Source: Symbiodinium natans (taxonomy: Eukaryota > Sar > Dinophyceae > Suessiales > Symbiodiniaceae). From it: a DNA stretch of 64,000 nt. This document shows, in pieces, positions 31,263-41,339 of the stretch. The stretch covers positions 339,501 through 403,500 of the forward strand of contig CAJNDS010000657.1 of the NCBI GenBank assembly GCA_905221605.1, in the 5' to 3' direction. Position 1 is the first letter of the stretch. Each line of letters begins with the position of its first letter. Made by a program: the position numbers and the translations under genes. Under the pieces are notes generated by a model that had not been told where the DNA came from, did no database searches, and saw nothing but the letters and a program-made list of their open reading frames with translations.

Positions 31263-31379
31263 AAAGCCCCAGTCCTTAAACGTGCTCCTAATCTCCGTCG
31301 CTGGGCGTGGGTCGGCGATGACCAAACCATCACTCGCCGAGCTCAGCGATCGAAGAAATTTCACAAGCAGGTGCGGCAC
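31263..31379 (-). CDS. SAM-dependent methyltransferase-like exon
   Basis: A 39-codon exon between AG|G and a GC donor: VPHLLVKFLRSLSSASDGLV, IADPRPATEIRSTFK and DWGF. The pattern of a helix (LLVKFLRSL), a strand (GLVIADPRP) and then FKDWGF resembles the later part of Rossmann-fold methyltransferases, in particular the METTL21/FAM86 group. No SAM-binding GxGxG exon was found upstream, so the assignment rests on this segment alone. Confidence 0.4.
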
Positions 31380-31409
31380 CTCCGCGGCATGTACTATAGG
31401 GGACCTTGG

Positions 31410-31480
31410 AAACTAGGATAGGGCTTTGGGGGTTATTCTAGTATTACTTACATAGGGACCATAAGGGAAGACTATATTAG
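31410..31480. mobile_element. MITE family B, copy 2
   Basis: AACTAGGATAGGGCTTTGGG, then GGTTATTCTAGTATTAC and TAGGGACCATAAGGGAA, close to copies 1 and 3. Confidence 0.6.
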
Positions 31481-31616
31481 TAATTTCTTTTACCCGCATA
31501 AAACTAAGGAGCCGAAGACATCCTTACTTCTCCAAAAACCAAGGAAGAAAAAGGTTTAACTTCATATAAGAAACCCCAGAAAGTCTAAAGTTTAAATATC
31601 GACTCAGTAAGCATAT

Positions 31617-31690
31617 CGGCGGCCTTAATAACTAGGACAGGGCTTTGGGGGTCGTAAGTAGGGACCATAAGAAATGCTTCACATACTAAT
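31617..31690. mobile_element. MITE family B, copy 3
   Basis: GGCGGCCTTAATAACTAGGA, CAGGGCTTTGGGGGTC and TAGGGACCATAAGAAATG; the left end GGCGGCCT is shared with copy 1 (28303). Confidence 0.6.
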
Positions 31691-31699
31691 CTTTCTCCG

Positions 31700-32590
31700 A
31701 CCCCTATATTAAACAACTGGGCTGTGAGCCCAAATACCCCGAGCTTTTGGTCAATCTGCATATATCTGCATCCACAAGAAGTATCTTTTGGGACAACCCC
31801 TCCCCCGCTGCGATTCATACAATGTTCATCCCAGAGCCCGCAAATTTGCAAAAAAGGGGACTGCGGAAACCACGGCGCCTTGCCGCCTTCCAACAAGACC
31901 TCTCCCGGCCAATGGGCAACAGCACGCATTCCTTTAGAACCAAGGGACAACAAGGCCTTCTCTAGCGGCTGCTATGACGCGCCTTCAGCCGAGACTTTCT
32001 GCTTCAAGTCTGGAGATGGGAGGTAAAGGTGTTTAGGGCTGAAGGCAGCACTTTTCACTGCTCTTTAGGATCGCAGCTGTGAAAAAGCACGGGGGGTACA
32101 TACCATGACGTCACTGGCGACGAGTTTTTCTTGGCCCACCCCCTCCCCCGCTGCGAACTCCCTGGGACCCGACCCCAGCTTCCCTTGGAAAGAAGCACCC
32201 CCCCCCAAAAAAAAAACACACACAAAAACGTAAGGATCCGAAAATCTTGGGGTATAAGGGCCCCTGTTGAGGGGGGATTCCGAAAAACCCTGTTTGTAGG
32301 ATCCTTATGTTTTTTCACGGTCTTTCGGGCCCCTATTCACTGCCAATCAAGGCAAACACAAGGCTTCATGGGTCCTCCCCGGCAATCCGAAAGCTTAGGC
32401 TGCGGGTTCTCAAGTTTCGGGCTTCGGCTCGGCTACTCTCCGGCATCTTTTCCCTCGACCTGCAGATGCTTTCCCAGTTAGAATTTAGCATTCAAGGCCC
32501 CTGCAACCCTCCCACTGCGCACCCCTCGATACTCGTAACCCCCAGGAAAGATTGCAGGTCTTTGTCGGGTAAAGGAACTACCCACCCCGA
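31700..32590. other. Unique region without a secure gene
   Basis: The minus frame 31700-31953 (RAVAHWPGEVLLEGGKAPWF) and others are open, but none has consistent splice phase or a family match. ACCCCTCCCCCGCTGCGA-type words at 31796 and 32139 are repeated. A poly-C run and an A run adjoin at 32200-32225. The next exon of the glycosyltransferase gene, if any, could lie here. Confidence 0.4.
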
Positions 32591-32595
32591 CCGGC

Positions 32596-32856
32596 CTCCT
32601 CATTAAATAACTTGGCAAAGTGGAACCGGCGGTCGAGCAGAAGGAAGCTGGCCCTCGCAGCCTCCGGGCAGTCCGCAGACTCATGCCAATCCGAATCTGC
32701 AGTTGCGAGTCGCGCCACTCGCGCACGAAGGGATCGAAGATCCCAGGGAAAATGTTCGAACTGGCTATTGGAGCCCAAGCTGTGCAGCACCCAGTGCTGC
32801 GGGACACCCGTGCTGCCGTTGCTGCCGTTGCCGCAGAACCCCGGTGGGATTGCAAC
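32596..32856 (-). CDS. Glycosyltransferase gene, exon D
   Basis: After acceptor GTGTAG|G the frame reads VAIPPGFCGNGSNGSTG, PQHWVLHSLGSNSQFEHF and ADCPEAARASFLLLDRRF for 87 codons, to a GC donor. Third-position GC favours this frame over the other open frames. Phase 0 joins it to exon C (...RDVP). It lies C-terminal to the family-7 catalytic domain and has no domain I recognise, so it is probably a lineage-specific tail. The NGS sequons fit a Golgi-lumen protein. Confidence 0.6.
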
Positions 32857-32884
32857 CTACACTCCCATTTTAGAACCTTAATAA

Positions 32885-32970
32885 AAATAGCATTGGGGTT
32901 TAGGGTTTAGGGTTTAGGGTTTAGGGTTTGGGGTTTGGGGTTTAGGGTTTAGGGTTTGGGGTTTAGGGTA
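32885..32970. repeat. TTTAGGG array inside a glycosyltransferase intron
   Basis: About 11 heptamers with TTTGGGG variants lie in the intron (32857-33030) between exons C and D. On the gene's sense strand they read CCCTAAA. Confidence 0.85.
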
Positions 32971-33030
32971 TCCTCTTGGGTTTTATCAAAGCAAAAATGA
33001 AAACTACTTCCAAAGGGGAAATATAGCAAC

Positions 33031-33180
33031 TGGCACGTCGCGAACGGCAAGCTGCCGGCCCCGCCGAAGCCTCAGACGGATGTACCTGACGTTCTTCCCG
33101 TCCTGGTCCGCCTGAGCCTCCACGATGTGGAACGGTGGGATGCTGTTGAGGCCTTCCTTGTCCCAGCGCTGCCCATTTTC
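33031..33180 (-). CDS. Glycosyltransferase family 7, exon C
   Basis: 50 codons, phase 0 to phase 0: ENGQRWDKEGLNSIPPFHIV, EAQADQDGKNVRYIRLRL and RRGRQLAVRDVP, donor GTTGCT. The (D/E)GLNS motif followed by a hydrophobic strand is characteristic of the C-terminal part of beta-1,4-galactosyltransferases (DGLNSL-x-Y). The acceptor CTACTGAG|G is the very end of MITE family D. Confidence 0.75.
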
Positions 33181-33182
33181 CT

Positions 33183-33293
33183 CAGTAGCCCAGTAGCCAT
33201 ATTACCATAAGGGCACCCTTTTTGGGGTTTTTTGCTACTTTAAAAGGGAACCTTGAACCAAAAAAAGGGAAAAAGGCTACCACTGGGCTGCCA
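33183..33293. mobile_element. MITE family D, copy 1, filling a glycosyltransferase intron
   Basis: CAGTAGCCCAGTAGCCATAT at the left mirrors GGCTACCACTGGGCTGCC at the right. The body GGGCACCCTTTTTGGGG and GGGAACCTTGAACCAA is shared with copy 2. The element covers almost exactly the gap between exons B and C. Confidence 0.75.
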
Positions 33294-33299
33294 AGTTTC

Positions 33300-33504
33300 A
33301 GTCTCGATGACCAGATCGCGGTTCCGAAGGTAGTTCCGGAAGTCAACGATCCGCCTCGTGTGGTTTGCGCTGTGAAGGTGCTGGCCGCGAAACCTCCCAT
33401 GCCCAGGCGGAGGCTTCTTGATGGACATGCCGACTCTGAACCGCTTATGGGGCTCCAACTTGCTGATCGCCACATCTTCGCAATGGGGGTGGCAGTCTCC
33501 ATAC
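33300..33504 (-). CDS. Glycosyltransferase family 7, exon B
   Basis: The acceptor is a telomere-like word (GGGTTTAG|G). The frame reads YGDCHPHCEDVAISKLEPHK, then RFRVGMSIKKPPPGHGRFRG and HLHSANHTRRIVDFRNYL. The basic (K/R)PP-x-G-x-GR(F/Y) stretch and the H-x-x-HTRR region correspond to the part of family-7 enzymes after the GWGGEDD motif. The 3' end is unclear: phase 0 is needed to join exon C, and a GT donor before VIETET or a GA donor after it are both possible. Confidence 0.65.
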
Positions 33505-34066
33505 CTAAACCCTAAACCCTAAACCCTAAACTCTAAACCCTAAACCGGACATCTTTGGAGACAAAAAAAAAAGAGCCTGCCAACGAGAGGAGCCTCGGGC
33601 ACGCCTACTTGAGGGACAGAAGGAAGGACCCCTGAAGAGACCCTCAAACGTATTCCCCTGTATAACCCCCTCTATGTACCTTAGTCGCCTAGTCCCCATA
33701 TACCTAAGTCGCCCCAAATGACCCCAAGGTCCCTTATAGTGGTCCCTTGAATCGAACGACAGCCCCTAAGCTCGAAAGCCCTAGACCCTCTTGTTTTCTG
33801 TCGCCACCTGTCGGCAAGCCTCTGGATCAAAGTTCTCGCGTTGAGTCCGCCGTCTGCTTTCCCAAAGCGTTCCCAGTGTCCGCAACTTGAACTCGGAACT
33901 AACCTAAAAGCCTGTAGCCCCCGAAACCGCACACCCCCCCCCCCCCCCACACCGCATATACTTGTAAAGAGCTAAGATACCTGTTTAGGACTTTTGTTGG
34001 AACCTGTCTTCCTAAACTCCTTTTGCTAAGAACAAAGAAGTAATTGCACCACCGATATTTCCGAGC

Positions 34067-34740
34067 GCTGATGAGAAGCCAAGCTGCAGGAGCTCCGACA
34101 GCCTTATGCGATGAAACAGCTCATCGTCCTCTCCACCCCATCCCCGGAAGTTGTTTGAAAACCCGTTGATCTTACGCCAGTGCTTCAGTTTCATGCTGAT
34201 GACGCCCCCAGTGTTGTTGATCGAAGGCGACATCCACCTGTAACGATCGATCTCCGAGCTCAGCTGCGTAGGAACCTCACAAGATGCGTAGTCCACGCCA
34301 GGATCCGGGACGTAATCAATGTCGTGACTCACAATACAGTCAAAACCGGACCGCTCGTCGGCGAGGTTCTGGTAGGCTGAGATATTGTTTGAGAAGTTGG
34401 TCACTACAGCGACGAGGCCAGCGTTGAAGCTGAAACCACGATTCCAAGGCTCAGACTCGAACTGCTCGGCCACGACGACAACCCAGCTGATGTGCTTCGC
34501 CTCCGCCGAAAATTGGTGCCAATGTGTCTTAAACGCAGCCAGGTGCGCCTCGCGATCACGAAAGGGGATGATCACAGCGACCCTGCGGGGCCTCACAAAT
34601 TCGATGTGGCTCGTCACGTTCGTCACCAGAAGCTCCCGGATGCCTGCGCCGGCATACCTGAAGTGCACAGATGTCGCCAGCACCGTCGCAATGGCCATGC
34701 AACAAAAGATATTTCGCCAGCGCAGGAATCTTGCTGCCAT
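34067..34740 (-). CDS. Beta-1,4-galactosyltransferase-type enzyme (GT7), exon A
   Basis: Transfers galactose or a related sugar from a UDP donor in the Golgi lumen. Start chosen at ATG 34740, which gives a type-II topology: a short basic N-tail (AARFLRWR), a membrane anchor (NIFCCMAIATVLATSVHF), then the lumenal domain. Family marks in order: VAVIIPFRDREAHLAAF (donor site), NRGFSFNAG, CIVSHDIDYVP (D-x-D-like metal site), GGVISMKLKHWRKINGFSN and GWGGEDDELFHRI (acceptor and metal site). An upstream in-frame Met at 34857 would add 39 residues without a known role. The likely GC donor is near 34067. With exons B, C and D the gene spans about 2.1 kb. The catalytic motifs look intact. Confidence 0.85.
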
Positions 34741-35022
34741 GGCTTGCAAAAGGCTCTGTTTCAAAAATGTGCACAAGAGTTGAAATTCAAGAGGAGCGTC
34801 GTGTGTTGCACACACGAGAGGAGGGGCAATAATCCCTCGCACAACCAGAACCCTCATACCACCACAATTAAAACCCCTTATACCACAACCAGAAAGCGGA
34901 CCCTACTTCAACCGCCACCGAAAGATGCTACGTGACAAGCTTAGACATGACCTATCATAACATGTCTTTTTATGTTGAACCTAAGACAGACATGGTCCGA
35001 CTGTGGCTAAGGGGGGCCGTAG

Positions 35023-35104
35023 GCTGGGGTCCTACCCTTGTACTGGTGGACACGCTGAGCTACGTTGCACTCCTGGCAAATTGGCTGCAGCCCTTTGGTG
35101 ATGG
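35023..35104 (+). CDS. Unknown membrane-like protein, exon
   Basis: Between acceptor CCGTAG and donor GTAAGA the frame reads WGPTLVLVDTLSYVALLA then NWLQPFGD. Hydrophobic, probably a membrane helix. It ends in phase 2. The strong donor supports the plus strand. Confidence 0.5.
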
Positions 35105-35576
35105 GTAAGATTACCACCTCCACGCTGCCTGGCAACTCCGAAACCTTGCGCGCTCAAATGGAATGACGCCACGAGAGTGTTCAAAGGTCGTGGGGGCACG
35201 GACAGGGTGACAGGCAGGATGGGTTGGGCCCTAAACCCTAAACCCTAAACCCTAAACCTTAAACCCTAAACCCTAAACTGGGGGGGAGCACCACTTCAGC
35301 AAGAACATTGCGTGCACAGGTAGGGTGGGGAGTCAGTTCTCTGCATTAGGGTACTATTTGGGGGTCCCCTACATAGTAACGCAGCTTATAACAAGGACCC
35401 CGCACAAGGGACCCTCATTTCGAGAACTACCCAGATGGAGATCTTGTGCTAAAGCTCTACGACCCAACCCAAAACCCTTAACCCTTAACCCCAACCCTAA
35501 ACCCTAAACCCCAAACCCTAAACCCCACAAACAACCCTAAACCCAAAAAACAGAAACCCTAAACGCTAAACGCTAA

Positions 35577-35670
35577 ACCCTAAACCCTAAACCCTAAACC
35601 CTAAACCCTAAACCCTAAACCCTAAACCCTAAACCCTAAACCCTAAACCCTAAACCCTAAACCCTAAACA
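35577..35670. repeat. CCCTAAA array (~13 units)
   Basis: Perfect heptamers, preceded by two CGCTAAA variants. It would lie in an intron if the flanking plus-strand exons belong together. Confidence 0.95.
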
Positions 35671-35999
35671 AGCAATCAACTCGAGCCCTGACAGCCGACT
35701 GAAGGTTCACATGACTTTACCTTGACGCTGGCAGAAGCGGAAGCCTCAAAAAACACCGAGAGGGTTTTAGGGTTGAGGGTTTTAGGGGTCTAGGGTTTAG
35801 GGTCTAGGGTTTAGGGTTTAGGGTTTAGGGTTTAGGGTCTCAGGGTTTTGAGGCTGCAGGGTTTGAAGGTTCGAAGGGCTTGAAGGGCTGAAGGGTCTGA
35901 AGCGTCGAAGGGTTGAAGAGTTGAAGGGTTTAGGGTTTAGGGTTTAAGGTTTAGGGTTAGAACCCCGAAAGCTCAACAAACCCTGTGTCCGCATTGCAG

Positions 36000-36065
36000 G
36001 ACTAAACTCGCAGCATCTGCATGCTTGGCTCAGGCTGCTGCAGCGACGCATTGTTCGCGCCTGAG
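36000..36065 (+). CDS. Possible next exon of the membrane-like gene
   Basis: Between acceptor GCATTGCAG|G and donor GTATCA the frame, in the phase set by the exon at 35104, reads TKLAASACLAQAAAATHC then SRL. A further phase-compatible piece (LCVLCAPAFSHGTACSN) lies at 36409-36463. Support is phase and splice words only. Confidence 0.35.
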
Positions 36066-36654
36066 GTATCACTGGAGCACATCAAGCTCACAAGTCTGAA
36101 GAACTAAAGTACACAAAAAATGTACTAATCAAGGGACTGGCGGTTTAGGGTTTAGGGTTTAGGGTTTAGGGTTTAGGGTTTAGGGTTCAGGGTTTAGGGT
36201 TGAGAACTCATTGAGCCCATGCAAGACAACAATCTGTGTGCCGCACGGAACACCAGCAAGTAGCACATCGTGGGTCCTCTTTTGGTATGTAGGGTTTAGG
36301 GTGTAAATTCGGGTTTAGGGTTTAGAGTTTAGGGTTTAGGGTTTAGGGTTTAGGGTTTAGGGTTTAGAGCTTAGGGTTCAGTTTGGGCACTTCCATACCT
36401 AGTAAAAGCCTATGCGTATTATGTGCTCCTGCATTCTCCCATGGCACTGCGTGCAGCAACCAGGTTTTGACGCTGGACCCTGGGGACCCCTGGGGAAGGA
36501 AGATGCTGCGTCTTGCCGTTCCCCGTGATTGATTGGAAGAGGGAAACCCTCAACCCAACCCGAAACCCTGAACCCAAAGCACTCGGAAAGCCCACTCTAA
36601 ACTAACCCAACTTCCCCCATCCCCCCTCCCCGTCCCCCTCAGAGAAAGTGCGAG

Positions 36655-36699
36655 AGAGGGAGGGAGAGTGGGAGAGAGAGAGAGAGAGAGCGTGAGAGT

Positions 36700-36792
<93 letters not shown>

Positions 36793-36815
36793 AGAGAGAG
36801 AGAGAGAGAGCGAGA
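36655..36815. repeat. GA dinucleotide tract
   Basis: (GA)n of about 160 bp with a few GC and TG interruptions. All frames through it are simple-repeat artefacts. Confidence 0.95.
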
Positions 36816-37180
36816 GAAAGAGAAATAAACAACAACAAAACTCAACCCTCAACTAACCCTCGAAACCCCTCACACCTGAACGCTACAACCTAGATACCAA
36901 AAACCCTAAACCCTACAACCCTAAACCCTACAACCCTAAGACTCTAAAACCCAAAATCCCTAAACCCAAAAACTCTAAACCCTACAACCCTCAAACCCTA
37001 CAAATCTAAAACCCTAGATCCCTAGATCCATACAACTTGAGAGTCTTGTCCCTGTCCTGCCTTCTGGTTGTGGAGGGCGACATGGAGTCGCTAATTAGTT
37101 TGCATGGTTGTCCAGTGCATATGCCCTCATGACCATGCTCACTCTGATACATTGCAACATCAAAGCATGAGCAGGCTGAC

Positions 37181-38360
37181 TCACCTGAAAACATGAAACT
37201 GCCTTGCGAGGAAAACTTTTTCTAATCTTGCTGGCTCAGCGGCCCAGCTTTTTGCAGGTACAGGGTCAAGCGTCCTTGACCCCTTCCCACCTCTGGCAAT
37301 AGCTTCGTTGCGTGCAGTATGCCAAAGGTGCTGCACGCCCCTGCATGAAATCAAAAAGGTTTCAAAACGGAAAGCCAAGAAAACGAAAACTTTCATGGAT
37401 CCGACGTGTAGTGCAGCAAATCGCATGTATAGCAGAATAACACAAACAGGCCCCAGAGGGGCCACCAAGCGATCATTCAACCTCGATGTATCCATGAATT
37501 TGACCCACAGTTCCGATCCGGCGCTGGGCTTGATGCAAATCCACTCGTCTGATGGAGGAGGAATCTCTGGTCCTTCTGGAATCTGAGTGCCATTTTTGGA
37601 CACGTGCTGTCCAAGTTGCCAACTTGGCGCGGTTGGCTTTGCTCAACGTGAGCCCTTCAATCCATGCGCTGACCTCTTTGTCATTTTTGCATGTTTTCCA
37701 ATTGCGGGTAAGGAAGCCCTTTTTGGCCTCGTCCACTTTGCGAACAGTGTGCGAGACATGTGAAGCCATGCCGTACTCCAACTTGCTGTCGACCTGCATA
37801 GGCGTAGCTGACAAGGGCTTAGAATCACTGACAACATGTGGCTCACCGGAGCACGTAAGAATCAGCACTGGCATTCGACACAACAAGCTGAATTGACGTG
37901 CTCGGCTCATCTCTCACTGCTGGACGACGTCGGGGGAGAGGCGGGCACGACCGCAACACCGGGCTCCGGGACCTGCTGTCCCTCATGCGAGGGAGGGCCA
38001 ATCTTTCAATGACACGGTTGGCCATTGCTTCATCATGCACCTGAATCATATTAGCAGACGGTCCATAGCCTTCCATCAACGTCAGAAAAGGAGAAGTTGG
38101 CGGGGCGCGCGAGGCACCATAACACCTGAACGTTCTGACGCACAAGGAAGGGCCGGAGTGCGGCGAAGAGGAGGAGGAGATCCATGTCTTCCTTCATCAG
38201 GGCGGGCCCAGGCCGGAAGCGCTTCCGGAGGAGTCAAAGCACGGCTAACCTCCTGGGCCACTCGTCGACGAATGTACATCTCCACCGACGAACTGATGGG
38301 GCCCGGTGGGCCTGAAGACTTCGGAAACAGGTTGAGGCTGTCGTCCGAGGAAGCCCCCAT
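37181..38360 (-). CDS. Uncharacterised coding region in several frames
   Basis: A 1.2-kb stretch free of telomere-like repeats with four consecutive minus-strand segments in changing frames: 38360-38190 (ASSDDSLNLFPKSSGPPG, SSVEMYIRRRVAQEVSRAL), about 38095-37920 (TLMEGYGPSANMIQVHDEAM), about 37830-37580 (SKLEYGMASHVSHTVRKV, EVSAWIEGLTLSKANRAK) and 37600-37460 (SKNGTQIPEGPEIPPPSD, ICIKPSAGSELWVKFM). Either small introns or frameshifts separate them. The helical, proline-rich and basic segments vaguely recall gag-like proteins of mobile elements, but no reverse transcriptase, transposase or zinc knuckle is seen. The function is unknown. Confidence 0.4.
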
Positions 38361-38519
38361 GATTGTAAATGGGCAACAAAAGTATTAGTCACGAAAGCTA
38401 CAAATGCGCTCGAGCATTGTCTCGTAGAACGGGTCCCCCAAATGCGTGGTCATGCGGAACAACCTGTAATGTTGCACCCTGTTTAGTGTGGGGGGCCCCC
38501 CCCCCCCCCCCCGTGTGCA

Positions 38520-38630
38520 GCTTAAATAGGGTTTATTTGGAAGCTGGCACTCGTGTTCACAAGAGGAAAAAAGGCCCCAAAACGTATACTTATTTACAAG
38601 AGCCAACTTCCAAATAGACCCTATTTTAGG
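38520..38630. mobile_element. MITE family E, complete copy
   Basis: CTTAAATAGGGTTTATTTGG at the left mirrors CCAAATAGACCCTATTTTAG at the right across a 111-bp element. Its left half matches the inverted copy at 48511-48546. Confidence 0.7.
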
Positions 38631-38639
38631 TCCTAGGGG

Positions 38640-40960
38640 GGGTCCCAGGCCTGAATTAAATATGAAGGCCCCGATTTAAATATGAATATTTAATTCTGGA
38701 GCTTCATATTTAAATTATTTAATTCGGGCCCGGGAATTAAATAATTTAAATAATTTAAATAATTTAAATAATTTAAATAATTTAAATCCTGGAGGGGGGG
38801 GGGGGGCGGGCCTCCTCCCGCAGGAGGAATTAAATAATTTAAATATGAAGGCCCCGAATTAAATATTAATATTTAATTCGGAGCCTTCATATTTAAATTG
38901 TTTAATTCTTCCTGCGGGAGGCCCCCTCCAGGATTTAAATTATTTAAATTATTTAAATTATTAAAATTATTTAATTCCCGGGCCCGATTTAAATAATTTA
39001 AATATGAAGGCCACGATTTAAATATGAATATTTAATTCGGGAGCTTCATATTTAAATTATTTAATTCGGGCCCGGGAATTAAATAATTTAAATAATTTAA
39101 ATAATTTAAATAATTTAAATCCTGGAGGGGGGGGGGCCGGGCCTCCTCCCGCAGGAGGAATTAAATAATTTAAATATGAAGGCCCCGAATTAAATATTAA
39201 TATTTAATTCGGGGCCTTCATATTTAAATTATTTAATTCCTCCTGCGGGAGGAGGCCCGGCCCCCCCCCCTCCAGGATTTAAATTATTTAAATTATTTAA
39301 ATGATTTAAAATATTTCAATTATTTAAATTGTTTAATTCCCGGGCCCGATTTAAATAATTTAAATATGAAGCTCCCGAATTAAATATTCATATTTAAATC
39401 GTGGCCTTCATATTTAAATTATCTAAATCGGGCCCGGGAATTAAATAATTTAAATAATTTAAATAATTTAAATAATTTAAATCCTGGAGGGCGGGGGACG
39501 GGCCTCCTCCCGCAGGAAGAATTAAATAATTTAAATATGAAGGCCCCGAATTAAATATGAATATTTAATTCGGGGCCTTCATATTTAAATTATTTAATTC
39601 CTCCTGCGGGAGGAGGCCCGGCCCCCCCCCCTCCAGGATTTAAATTATTTAAATTATTTTAATTATTTAAATTTTTAAATTATTTAATTCCCGGGCCCGA
39701 TTTAAACAATTTAAATATGAAGCTCCCGAATTAAATATTCATATTTAAATCGTGGCCTTCATATTTAAATTATTTAAATCGGGCCCGGGAATTAACTAAT
39801 TTAAATAATTTAATCCTGGAGGTGGGGCGGGCGAGCCTCCTCCCGCAGAAAATTATAATTTTAAAATATTAAAGGCCCCGAATTAAATATAATTTTAATC
39901 GGGGCCTTCATATTTAATTATTTAATTCCTCTTGCGGGAGGAGGCCCGGCCGCCCCCCCTCCAGGATTTTAAAATATTTAAATTATTTAAATTATTTAAA
40001 TTATTTAATTCCCGGGCCCGAATTAAATAATTTAAATATGAAGCTCCAGAATTAAATATTCATATTTAAATCGTGGCCTTCATATTTAAATTATTTAAAT
40101 CGGGCCCGGGAATTAAATAATTTAAATAATTTTAAATAATTTAAATAATTTAAATAATTTAAATCCGGGAGGGGGGGGGGGCCGGGCCTCCTTTTGCAGG
40201 AGGAATTAAATTAAATAATTTAAATATGAAGGCCCCGAATTAAATATTCATATTTAAATCGAGGCCTTCATATTTAAATTATTTAATTCCTCCTGGGGGA
40301 GGAGGCCCCCCCCCCTCCAGGATTTAAATTATTTAAATTATTTAATTCCCGGGCCCGATTTAAATAATTTAAATATGAAGGCCACGGTTTAAATATGAAT
40401 ATTTAATTCGGGAGCTTCATATTTAAATTATTTAATTCGGGCCCGGGAATTAAATAATTTAAATAATTTAAATCCTGGAGGGGGGGGGCGGGCCTCCTCC
40501 CGCAGGAAGAATTAAATAATTTAAATATGAAGGCCCCGACTTAAATATGAATATTTAATTCGGGGCCTTCATATTTAAATTATTTAATTCCTCCTGCGGG
40601 AGGAGGCCCGGCCCCCCCCCCTCCAGGATTTAAAATATTTAAATTATTTAAATTTTTTAAATTATTTAAATTATTTAAATTATTTAAATTCCCGGGCCCG
40701 ATTTAAATAATTTAAATATGAAGGCCACGATTTAAATATGAATATTTAATTCGGGAGCTTCATATTTAAATTTTGTAAATCGGGCCCGGTAATTAAATAA
40801 CTTAAATAATTTAAATAATTTAAATCCTGGAGGGGGGGGGGCCGGGCTTCCTCCCGCAGGAGGAATTAAATAATTTAAAAATGAAGGCCCCGAATTAAAT
40901 ATTGATATTTAAATCGGGGCCTTCATATTTAAATTATTTAATTCCTCCTGCGGGAGGGCC
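38640..40960. repeat. AT-rich ~340-bp tandem repeat built of nested palindromes
   Basis: About seven units (CCTGGAGGG landmarks at 38788, 39121, 39483, 39814, ~40165, 40473, 40828). Each unit holds the box CCTGGAGGGGGGGCCGGGCC with TCCTCCCGCAGGAGG, the inverse of that box, and paired CCCGGGCCCG / CGGGCCCGGG boxes. Perfect palindromes such as GGCCCCGAATTAAATATT and its mirror separate them. The spacers are AATTTAAAT words. A whole unit can fold on itself. Confidence 0.9.
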
Positions 40961-40964
40961 CCCT

Positions 40965-41330
40965 CAATCAGCTTCATCATCATCATCCTCATCCTCATCC
41001 GCATCATCATCATCATCTTCATTATCGTCATCATCTTCATCATCTATCATCATCATCTTCATCATCTTCATCATCTTCATCATCTTTTTTCATCATCCCC
41101 ATCATCTCTCTCATCTCCACGGTTGTTCCAATATGTTTCATGTGCATCCTTGACATCAATGATCCCAATCAGCTTCATCATCATCTTCATCATCTTCATC
41201 ATCTTCATCATTTTCATCATCTTCATCATCTTCATCATCTTCATCATCTTCATCATCTTCATCATCTCCATCATCTTCATCATCTTCATGATCTGCTTCA
41301 TCTGCTTCATCCTTCATCTGTTTCTTATGT
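40965..41330. repeat. TCATCA / TCATCTTCA tract
   Basis: Trinucleotide-based (TCATCATCT)n repeat of about 365 bp with one unique patch near 41110-41165. Confidence 0.9.
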
Positions 41331-41339
41331 TTCATTGCT

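Noticed and set aside
31585-31953. 122-codon minus-strand gene
   Set aside because: Its C-terminal part is MITE family B translated; the rest has no splice or family support.
36550-36856. Leu/Ser-rich hydrophobic frame
   Set aside because: A (GA)n tract on the opposite strand; low complexity.
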